Below are positions 1 to 4,742 of a stretch of DNA of 5,078 bases, in pieces. Every line of letters begins with the position of its first letter. Within the stretch, counting starts at the first letter, position 1. The translations under genes were made by a program, and so were the position numbers. The notes below the pieces were generated by a model, which saw only the letters and a program-made list of their open reading frames with translations, was not told where the DNA came from and made no database searches. This stretch comes from Bacteroidales bacterium UBA1217 (GTDB lineage Bacteria; Bacteroidota; Bacteroidia; Bacteroidales; P3), in NCBI GenBank assembly GCA_002309335.1, contig DBXH01000013.1, positions 3,906-8,983 of the forward strand, read 5' to 3'.

Positions 1-492
1 TTCCATGACCGTTATGCCATAATCGGCAACTTCCCATACAACATCTCGTCGCAAATCTTGTTCCGCGTCTTCGAGTGCCGGAACCAAGTGAGCGAAGTGG
101 TCGGAATGTTTCAGAAAGAGGTAGCCGAACGCGTGGCCGAAGGGCCGGGAAGTAAGACTTACGGCATCCTATCCGTATTGCTGGGCGCTTTCTTCGAAGT
201 GGAATACCTCTTCACCGTCCACGAACACGTCTTCAATCCGCCCCCAAAGGTTAAATCCGCCGTCATCCGGTTGAAACGCAACGGCATAACTCAACTGGAT
301 TGTGACGAGACGCTCTTTGTGCAGGTGGTCAAGGCTGGCTTCAACCAGCGCCGCAAAACGCTGCGCAACGCCCTGCGGTCGGCCGGCCTGCCGGTCGACT
401 CGGTGCCAGAGGCGACCCTCGCCAAGCGGGCAGAACAACTGTCGGTCGACGAATTCATCACCCTGACAAAAACCATACAACAATGCATATAG
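1..492 (+). CDS. rsmA: 16S rRNA (adenine1518-N6/adenine1519-N6)-dimethyltransferase RsmA (KsgA), 3' part
   Basis: RsmA uses S-adenosylmethionine to dimethylate two adjacent adenines in the 3'-terminal hairpin of 16S rRNA late in 30S assembly, in the cytoplasm. Frame 1 is open from the first base, so the gene enters from the left; 163 residues are visible of the roughly 260-270 usual for the family, and the N-terminal SAM-binding part is outside. Seen directly: NFPYNIS (residues 10-16 of the visible part), the family's N-(L/F)-P-Y-N catalytic motif; MFQKEVAERV; GSKTYGILSVL; VFNPPPKVKSAVIRL; and the C-terminal RNA-binding signature FNQRRKTLRNAL. A typical RsmA tail with RAEQLSVDEF follows, and the gene stops at TAG 490-492. 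The product ends normally, with no sign of damage. The downstream membrane-protein gene starts inside its last codons. Identification is secure; only the 5' end is missing. Confidence 0.97.
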   Translation, partial: FHDRYAIIGNFPYNISSQILFRVFECRNQVSEVVGMFQKEVAERVAEGPGSKTYGILSVLLGAFFEVEYLFTVHEHVFNPPPKVKSAVIRLKRNGITQLDCDETLFVQVVKAGFNQRRKTLRNALRSAGLPVDSVPEATLAKRAEQLSVDEFITLTKTIQQCI

Positions 493-1061
493 CCGCCTAT
501 ATCGTGATTGCATTGGCCTTTGCCATCAGCAACATGCTCCTTTTCCGCCGCTGCGCAGAACTGACGCCCATCCGCCTCTCTCGGGCGCTGTGGCTGACAC
601 TCTGCGTCTCCGCTGTGCAGACAGCCCTTTTTCTGCTCGGCTGGGTGCTGGGCGACATGCTGCGTTTCGAACTCCCCGACGACTCCTCTGCCTTTTCCTC
701 CGCCAACGCAATGATATTCCTTGGGCTCGACATCTTCGTCATGCTGCGCATGCTCCTGCCTTACCTGCGTCGCGAACCGCGCCTGCCACTTTTCGACCTG
801 GGTAACAACAAAGCCACCATCGCCATAAGCCTCACCGCCGCGATCAACCCGCTGCTGGTCGGTCTGGGTGCCGGATTTGTGGCATCGACGTCCGACATAT
901 ATAAAGTATGGCCCATAGCCATGTTGGTGCTTCTGTGGCTGCTTGGCTATTGGGGAGTGATGCTCGGCCGCCGCAAGGTTGCCATACGCCCCGTCCGCTG
1001 GATGCTCATCGCATCCATCCTACTTCTCGGCGTCGGCATCGCCGCAATGGTCAACGCCTAA
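483..1061 (+). CDS. Divergent MntP-superfamily six-helix membrane protein
   Basis: A 192-residue, strongly hydrophobic inner-membrane protein with six likely helices at about residues 3-21, 33-57, 70-95, 110-133, 140-160 and 171-190. Spacing, length and several motifs match the MntP manganese exporter: AVQTALFLLGW (compare AVETLTPLIGW in E. coli MntP), IFLG in helix 3 and VGLGAGF in helix 4. MntP is an internal repeat in which each half carries a membrane Asp in an S-x-D-A motif. Here the aligned residues are both Asn: AISN17M in helix 1 and AIN122P in helix 4. Mn2+ export is therefore uncertain; the protein may have another substrate or role. Start ATG 483 gives a natural helix 1 and overlaps the rsmA stop by 10 bases, suggesting translational coupling in one operon; no Shine-Dalgarno is evident. 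It is GC-rich like rsmA. Family level fairly sure, function not. Confidence 0.7.
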   Translation: MHIAAYIVIALAFAISNMLLFRRCAELTPIRLSRALWLTLCVSAVQTALFLLGWVLGDMLRFELPDDSSAFSSANAMIFLGLDIFVMLRMLLPYLRREPRLPLFDLGNNKATIAISLTAAINPLLVGLGAGFVASTSDIYKVWPIAMLVLLWLLGYWGVMLGRRKVAIRPVRWMLIASILLLGVGIAAMVNA

Positions 1062-1179
1062 CCGAATAATCAGAACAAACCAGAATAATCAAATGAATCA
1101 GAATTTTCAGAATAATCAGAATAATCGGAATATTCAGAATAATCAGAGTATTCCGAATAATCCGAGTATTCCGAATAAT
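1062..1179. repeat. Degenerate 9-bp tandem repeat, unit close to C(A/C)GAATAAT
   Basis: Immediately after the stop of the MntP-like gene the sequence can be cut into 13 consecutive 9-mers, with a single extra C at 1080. Exact CAGAATAAT copies lie at 1081, 1108, 1117 and 1135, and CCGAATAAT copies at 1062, 1153 and 1171. The others differ by one to four bases (for example CAGAGTATT, CCGAGTATT, CGGAATATT). Because the period is a multiple of three, the tract is open on both strands and creates spurious low-complexity reading frames (Asn/Gln-rich on +, Asp-Tyr-Ser-rich on -). Alternating AATAAT and A(G)TATT versions suggest a higher-order 18-bp unit at 1135-1179. The role is unknown; it may be a length-variable spacer of the kind produced by replication slippage. 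Confidence 0.85.
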
Positions 1180-1205
1180 CCAACCTCTCCCTCCCACCCC
1201 GAAAT

Positions 1206-1229
1206 ATTTCACCATCGGTGAAATTTTTT
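1206..1229. terminator. 8-bp hairpin with T6 run, probable terminator of the rsmA operon
   Basis: ATTTCACC (1206-1213) and GGTGAAAT (1217-1224) are perfect inverted repeats separated by ATC, and the run of T continues to 1229. That is the form of a short intrinsic terminator, placed downstream of the rsmA/MntP-like pair. It also lies only about 27 bases upstream of the next -7 element, so it could alternatively be a dyad operator bound by a repressor or activator. The stem has only three G-C pairs, so termination may be weak. Confidence 0.5.
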
Positions 1230-1263
1230 CTCTGATTTAGAAAAAGTTCGTATCTTTGCACCG
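1224..1263 (+). promoter_or_regulatory. Bacteroidetes-type promoter of the leader/LRR gene
   Basis: TATCTTTG at 1251-1258 matches the Bacteroidetes -7 consensus TAnnTTTG exactly. A T-rich stretch (1224-1229), 21 bases upstream, is in the place expected for the loose -33 TTTG element. Transcription would begin near 1264, giving an untranslated leader of about 360 nt before the LRR gene. The surrounding string, from AAAAAGTT through CTTTGCACCG, closely resembles the promoter at 4055-4062 in this same window, which supports the call. Confidence 0.75.
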
Positions 1264-1580
1264 TCATTTAAAGAGGAACATTGCGTAAAGCGAGAGCAGA
1301 GAGAGCTCGCTTTTTATGCCGAGCCAAAGCAATGTCACCGAAGGTAATGACAGACATATAAATAAGACGTTGTAGACGTTTTATCTGCGGCTACCGAATC
1401 TCGCAAATTCGTTTTCTTCCGCACGGTAAAGCAACAGTCAACGTCCATTGTTGCGTATATACATGTTTCCGTATATATCGCTAGCGTGGGCCTCGATGTT
1501 GCTTGTCCTCGGAAGATAGGCATGCGAGAGCCTTGGTAGCGGGATAAGTAACGAAAGTTAGAAGTCCGCGCTTCTTTTTT
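1264..1580 (+). ncRNA. Unidentified structured leader RNA upstream of the LRR surface-protein gene
   Basis: About 317 nt with no convincing reading frame but many strong complementary segments. Stems visible by eye: 1283-1294 with 1306-1319 (12 bp, two-base bulge), enclosed by 1278-1282/1331-1335; 1362-1369/1377-1384 (8 bp, one G-U); 1386-1390/1419-1423 enclosing 1395-1399/1407-1411; 1431-1436/1449-1454; 1453-1462/1471-1481 (10 bp, one bulge, sharing two bases with the previous stem); 1489-1498/1521-1532 (10 bp, two single bulges); and TAAC-GAAA-GTTA (1549-1560), a GNRA tetraloop hairpin. It starts at a promoter and finishes in a hairpin plus T6, so it could be a free-standing small RNA or a cis-acting leader for the LRR gene. 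I looked for tmRNA, RNase P and group II intron domain V hallmarks and saw none. I do not recognise the family. Structure is well supported; function is unknown. Confidence 0.55.
1539..1580 (+). promoter_or_regulatory. Possible transcription attenuator at the end of the leader
   Basis: AGAAG (1560-1564) and CTTCT (1571-1575) can form a small hairpin directly followed by a T-run to 1580, resembling an intrinsic terminator. The bases in its loop, TCCGC (1565-1569), are complementary to GCGGG (1539-1543, one G-U). That longer pairing would enclose the GAAA-tetraloop hairpin and exclude the terminator. GCG of 1539-1541 can in turn pair within TAGCG (1537-1541) to CGCTA (1479-1483). Mutually exclusive pairings just before a gene are what a switch would need, but the terminator stem is only 5 bp, so this stays tentative. 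Confidence 0.35.
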
Positions 1581-1624
1581 ATGTGCCTATTGGAAAGGAG
1601 TACCAACTAAAAACAATAGACAAC

Positions 1625-3919
1625 ATGAAGAAAAGAGTATTACTGGTTTTGGTTGCCCTGATGGCAGTAATTACCGCTATGACTCAAGACTATGACTTTT
1701 CGGCAGTAGCTCCAACAGGGCAAACGCTTTATTATGAAATAAATGGGAATGAGGTGTCTGTAGTGCCGCCAGTTGCCGATTTCCCCTGCTGGAATGGCTA
1801 TACTATGCCTGTCGGTAATTTGGTGATACCAGACTCTGTCTCGTATATGGGTGAGATTTTTCCTGTAACCTCAATAGGTCCTAACGCATTTCATCACGAC
1901 AATCAAGTATTGACATCCGTCACTATTCCTGACGGGGTTACATCTATTGGACACAACGCTTTCCAGCTCTGTAGAGGGCTTGTATCCGTTAATATCCCCC
2001 AAAATGTTACAGCTATTTATAATTACACATTCTCTAGCTGCAATAGTCTACTTTCTATCACATTACCCGAAGGCCTAAATACTTTATCTCTATCCGCTTT
2101 CCGTGAGTGCAGCAGCCTAACCTCCATCACTATTCCATCAAGTTTGACGACAATAGGACAAAAAGCCTTCTACTTATGCACAAACCTAACTCATGTAATA
2201 ATATCTGAGGGTGTTGTCAATATAAGTACTGATGCTTTCCGTGGTTGTACTAATCTATCATCCGTCACTATCCCCTCTAGTGTATCATCTATTAGCTCTA
2301 CTGCTTTTACTGGCTGCAATAATATTACATACTTAAATTATAACAATCTCATTAATACTCCGAACTTCATACCTCATAATAATCTGCATACCTTAGTAGT
2401 TGGAAATAATGTAACATCTATTTATTCCAATGCATTTAGTAATATCAGCACATTAACGCATATTACGCTCGGTAACAGTGTTTCTTCCATCGGCGAGAAT
2501 GCATTTAGTTCCTGTAATAATATTGACACTATAATCGCCCTGCCTGCTATAGCACCAATATTGGGGTCATCTGCATTTGCCAATGTGCCATCAAATGTTA
2601 TAGTTAACATCCCTTGCGGCAGCACATATTCGTATTCATCCACCTGGACACAATTTAGTAATTTTGTCGAGCAGTTTGATTACTCTTTATCTGCTTTGTC
2701 TGCCGATGTTGAAATGGGCAGCGTGAATATTGATACAGATCCTACTTGTCAGAGTCCAGCCGTGGTAAGCGCTACTGCCAACTATGGCTACCAGTTCGAC
2801 CACTGGAGCGATGGTAACACCGATAATCCGAGAACGCTGACGGTAACGCAGGACACATCGCTCATGGCTTATTTTGTATCGGCAACAAATCCATCGCAAG
2901 AAGATAGCTTATTCAATGTTGTGGCCAATAATGCAATGGGGGGCGGCGTTTATCCTTCGGGCAGCACAGCGATTGTCTTCGCATTGCCACAGGTGGATTT
3001 GCAGTTTGCCGGATGGAGCGACGGAGAGGCCGCCAACCCGCGCCACATTGTGGTAACGAGCGATACTACACTGACTGCGCTATATCGTGCACCAGATACT
3101 GTGCGTGTATACGATACCGTGATTAATATCGTCTACGACACCACGGAATACAACCATTATTACTACGATACCACTCATATTTATGATACGTTGATTATAT
3201 ACGATACCACAAGGGTATTCGACACTTTAGTTTATGTGAACATCGACACACTTAACCATTATTATTACGACACAACCCATGTATTTGATACTTTGATTGT
3301 GCTGGATACAACAAGAATTTACGACACGATGATATATGTGAATATCGACACACTAAACCATTATTATTTTGATACTACCCATATATATGACACTTTGGTT
3401 GTGTATGATACCACAAGGGTATACGACACTCTAGTATATGTTAATCACTACTACTACGATACCACACTTATCTTCGACACTTTGATATATGTAAACATCG
3501 ATACTCTGCATTACTACCACTATGATACCACTCATACCATTGATACTGTGATGTTCTTCGATACCACGTCGATAACACACTATATATTTGACTCAATATG
3601 GGTATATGATTCGGTTTGGGTGTACGATACGACTTTTGTACTCGACACGGTATATTTCTTCGACACAGTTTATATAGAAGTTCCTGTGCAGGGTGTTGAC
3701 GGTGTAGAAATGGTTAACGTAAAAGTGTACACCTACCACACCCAGATAATTGTTGAAGGTGCCCAAGGACTAGCAGTAAGACTATATGATATCAACGGAC
3801 GATTGATTGCGACCAAGAGAGATGACTCACCAATCACATACTTCTATGTCCAAACTTCCGGCACCTATCTTGTAAGAGTCGGCGAATATCCAGCCCGTCG
3901 TGTGGTGGTGATTAGATAA
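1625..3919 (+). CDS. Secreted BspA-like leucine-rich-repeat protein with O-glycosylation-type stalk and T9SS sorting domain
   Basis: A 764-residue predicted cell-surface or secreted protein. Residues 1-20 (MKKRVLLVLVALMAVITAMT) form a signal peptide, which is why ATG 1625 is preferred over in-frame GTG 1583. A lead-in containing TGQTLYYEING precedes leucine-rich repeats of the TpLRR/BspA type (LRR_5) at about 81-330, with a 23-residue period (VTSIG-NAF--C--L-SVTIP; repeat starts at 81, 105, 128, 151, 174, 197, 220, 263 and 286). Two divergent InlB-B-like repeats follow at 352-417 and 425-487 (each with W-S-D-G...NPR...VT-D). Residues 491-682 are a Tyr/Asp/Thr repeat stalk. Residues 695-764 look like a type A T9SS C-terminal sorting domain (RLYDINGRLI, SGTYLVRVG, final RRVVVI). 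The protein should cross the outer membrane by T9SS and be released or anchored; adhesion is the usual inference for BspA relatives, but the ligand is unknown. A long structured leader precedes it and a terminator follows. The LRR part is far more AT-rich than neighbouring genes. Confidence 0.93.
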   Translation: MKKRVLLVLVALMAVITAMTQDYDFSAVAPTGQTLYYEINGNEVSVVPPVADFPCWNGYTMPVGNLVIPDSVSYMGEIFPVTSIGPNAFHHDNQVLTSVTIPDGVTSIGHNAFQLCRGLVSVNIPQNVTAIYNYTFSSCNSLLSITLPEGLNTLSLSAFRECSSLTSITIPSSLTTIGQKAFYLCTNLTHVIISEGVVNISTDAFRGCTNLSSVTIPSSVSSISSTAFTGCNNITYLNYNNLINTPNFIPHNNLHTLVVGNNVTSIYSNAFSNISTLTHITLGNSVSSIGENAFSSCNNIDTIIALPAIAPILGSSAFANVPSNVIVNIPCGSTYSYSSTWTQFSNFVEQFDYSLSALSADVEMGSVNIDTDPTCQSPAVVSATANYGYQFDHWSDGNTDNPRTLTVTQDTSLMAYFVSATNPSQEDSLFNVVANNAMGGGVYPSGSTAIVFALPQVDLQFAGWSDGEAANPRHIVVTSDTTLTALYRAPDTVRVYDTVINIVYDTTEYNHYYYDTTHIYDTLIIYDTTRVFDTLVYVNIDTLNHYYYDTTHVFDTLIVLDTTRIYDTMIYVNIDTLNHYYFDTTHIYDTLVVYDTTRVYDTLVYVNHYYYDTTLIFDTLIYVNIDTLHYYHYDTTHTIDTVMFFDTTSITHYIFDSIWVYDSVWVYDTTFVLDTVYFFDTVYIEVPVQGVDGVEMVNVKVYTYHTQIIVEGAQGLAVRLYDINGRLIATKRDDSPITYFYVQTSGTYLVRVGEYPARRVVVIR
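3095..3670 (+). repeat. Coding repeat: stalk of YDTT/YDTL units (residues 491-682 of the LRR protein)
   Basis: The protein repeats DT(T/L/V/M) about every six residues. At a larger scale it repeats as a 34-residue (102-bp) unit beginning NHYY: two full units (3152-3253, 3254-3355), then shorter ones (29 and 22 residues), then a degenerate end. In the first two units the order is YDTTH, (Y/F)DTL, DTTR, DT(L/M), YVNIDTL. The DNA copies differ largely at synonymous positions (aaccattattactacgata, aaccattattattacgaca, aaccattattattttgata), so this is an old duplication kept at protein level. Twenty-eight D(S/T)(A/I/L/V/M/T) motifs fall in 192 residues. Confidence 0.9.
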
Positions 3920-3921
3920 AA

Positions 3922-3960
3922 AAACTGGTATACCGGTATACCAGTATACCGGTTTATAGT
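3922..3960. terminator. Palindromic terminator after the LRR gene
   Basis: Three bases past the LRR stop codon, 3922-3933 (AAACTGGTATAC) pairs with 3944-3955 (GTATACCGGTTT) over 12 bp with one G-U and a 10-base loop. It is preceded by an A-run and followed by T-rich sequence, so it can act as an intrinsic terminator for the LRR transcript. Nested in it, 3925-3944 is a perfect 20-bp palindrome made from the element GGTATACC; a third copy of TATACCGG follows. The palindrome could also be a protein-binding dyad, but the position favours termination. Confidence 0.75.
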
Positions 3961-3978
3961 TTCCATTTTTAAAAGCTA

Positions 3979-4014
3979 TAAGGGCCTAAGAGACTAAATG
4001 GGCTAAAAGACTTA
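3979..4014 (+). repeat. AT-rich repeat tract upstream of the four-helix gene
   Basis: Imperfect copies of a roughly 10-base motif (G)GG(A/C)CTAA(A/G)AG, read here as GGGCCTAAGA, GACTAAATG, GGGCTAAAAG and ACTTA. The same words in the same orientation recur just after the gene (4655-4696). It overlaps the LRR-to-four-helix intergenic region and lies upstream of the promoter at 4055. No reading frame or hairpin accounts for it. Confidence 0.6.
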
Positions 4015-4025
4015 TTCTGGTAAAC

Positions 4026-4062
4026 TTTTTGATGCGGTTTTGGAAAAAAAGTTGTACTTTTG
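4026..4062 (+). promoter_or_regulatory. Bacteroidetes-type promoter of the four-helix gene
   Basis: TACTTTTG (4055-4062) fits the -7 consensus TAnnTTTG. TTTTTG at 4026-4031 is a plausible -33 element 23 bases upstream; TTTTG at 4038-4042 is closer than usual. Transcription would start near 4069, about 13 nt before ATG 4082. That makes the upstream in-frame TTG at 4040 impossible as a start for this transcript. Confidence 0.7.
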
Positions 4063-4081
4063 CACCGAAAAACAATGTTTT

Positions 4082-4651
4082 ATGGCAGAAGTAACAACAC
4101 CGTTTATTGCACAGAAAGGCGACTATAAGAACCTGATTGCTTTCCAAAAATCGGAGTGTATCTACGATATAACCTTCTATTTTGTAAATAAGTACCTCAC
4201 CAAAGGAGACCGCACCGTCGACCAAATGGTGCAAGCGGCCCGTAGTGGCAAGCAAAACATTGCTGAAGGAGCGGCTGCCGGTACTACCTCTAGCGAGACG
4301 GAACTGAAACTGATAAATGTCGCAAAAGCCAGTCTTCAAGAGCTGAAACTCGACTATGAAGACTATCTCCGCGTAAGGAATATTCCACAATGGAAACTGG
4401 GCGAACCTAAGTTTGAGCAGACCCGTAAGGTCTGCGCCAGCCATAATGATTCGGCATACTACCGACAAGCTATTGAAACAAGATCGGACGAAGTGATTGC
4501 CAATACCGCCATAATACTCATCAACCAGACCGACTACATGCTTAAACACCTGTTCGACCGATTGAAACAAGATTTCCTGGATCATGGTGGGATCAAAGAA
4601 GAAATGACCAGGGGAAGACTGGAGTATCGGAAGAAGCAGAAAGGTTACTGA
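4082..4651 (+). CDS. Four-helix-bundle protein with C-terminal 'suffix' domain (S23/bIVS family)
   Basis: A 189-residue soluble protein. Residues about 15-98 match the four-helix-bundle family related to proteins encoded in 23S rRNA intervening sequences and to the Avd accessory protein of diversity-generating retroelements: helices at about 15-39, 43-66 (DRTVDQMVQAARSGKQNIAEG, whose (I/A)-AEG end is the family signature, here ending at 63) and 69-98 (SSETELKLINVAKASLQEL). Residues about 99-189 form the extra region known in Bacteroidales as the four-helix-bundle suffix domain, with ETRSDEVIANTAIILINQTDY and a basic tail (EEMTRGRLEYRKKQ). The molecular role of the family is not established; basic patches and relatives suggest nucleic-acid binding, and oligomerisation as in Avd is possible. 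ATG 4082 is chosen because the promoter at 4055-4062 leaves only this start. No reverse transcriptase, variable repeat or rRNA is visible, so neither a DGR nor an rRNA insertion is supported here. Its repeat-tract flanks suggest it may be an accessory unit. Confidence 0.88.
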   Translation: MAEVTTPFIAQKGDYKNLIAFQKSECIYDITFYFVNKYLTKGDRTVDQMVQAARSGKQNIAEGAAAGTTSSETELKLINVAKASLQELKLDYEDYLRVRNIPQWKLGEPKFEQTRKVCASHNDSAYYRQAIETRSDEVIANTAIILINQTDYMLKHLFDRLKQDFLDHGGIKEEMTRGRLEYRKKQKGY

Positions 4652-4654
4652 TTT

Positions 4655-4696
4655 TTAAGGACTAAAAGGGCTTAAGGGACTAAAAAGGCTAAAATG
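4655..4696 (+). repeat. AT-rich repeat tract downstream of the four-helix gene
   Basis: A tandem run of related words: GGACTAAAAG, GGCTTAAGG, GGACTAAAAAG, GCTAAAATG. It begins four bases after the four-helix stop codon and matches the tract at 3979-4014 in motif and orientation. Its right half doubles as the left arm of the inverted repeat at 4669-4742. Confidence 0.65.
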
Positions 4697-4742
4697 CTTT
4701 TAGACATTATAGACCTTTTTGCCTTTTTAGACCTTTTAAGCC
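4669..4742. terminator. Long imperfect inverted repeat between convergent genes, probable bidirectional terminator
   Basis: Left arm 4669-4689 (from GGCTTAAGGG to AAAAAGGC) pairs with right arm 4721-4742 (from GCCTTTTTAG to TTTTAAGCC) over about 20 positions, with roughly one mismatch and one unpaired base. The 31-base interior holds a second small hairpin (CTAAAA 4689-4694 / TTTTAG 4698-4703). T-runs at 4716-4720 and 4723-4727 and A-runs on the other side suit termination in both directions. The right arm covers the stop codon of the minus-strand U32 gene. Confidence 0.65.

Noticed and set aside
169..751. Several minus-strand and alternative-frame reading frames over rsmA and the MntP-like gene
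   Set aside because: Shadows of GC-rich real genes, Arg/Ser-rich composition, no family features.
1062..1179. CRISPR array
   Set aside because: Units are 9 bp and contiguous, with no spacers and no cas genes.
979..1267. Low-complexity reading frames across the 9-bp repeat on both strands (Asn/Gln-rich and Asp/Tyr/Ser-rich)
   Set aside because: They are open only because the repeat period is a multiple of three; they overlap the end of the MntP-like gene and the promoter, and resemble no protein.
1335..1523. 62-residue minus-strand reading frame in the leader
   Set aside because: It crosses several strong RNA stems and has no promoter or start context; the composition looks random.
1264..1580. 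tmRNA, RNase P RNA or group II intron remnant
   Set aside because: No tRNA-like ends or CCA, none of the conserved RNase P core words, no domain V hairpin, and no intron-encoded protein nearby.
1583..1624. In-frame extension of the LRR protein to GTG 1583, with AAAGGAG at 1594-1600 as a possible ribosome-binding site
   Set aside because: The extension adds 14 polar residues before an otherwise ideal signal peptide beginning at ATG 1625. AAAGGAG lies inside that extension and 25 bases from ATG 1625, too far for a normal Shine-Dalgarno; Bacteroidetes often do without one.
4040..4081. TTG start at 4040 for the four-helix gene
   Set aside because: The extra codons overlap the promoter and would lie upstream of the transcription start; family similarity begins after ATG 4082.
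3986..4585. 199-residue minus-strand reading frame opposite the four-helix gene
   Set aside because: It is the antisense shadow of a well-recognised protein; it has no promoter and no recognisable domain.
4082..4651. Accessory (avd) gene of a diversity-generating retroelement
   Set aside because: No reverse transcriptase, template repeat or variable repeat is visible in the window, and the suffix domain marks a different branch of the four-helix family.
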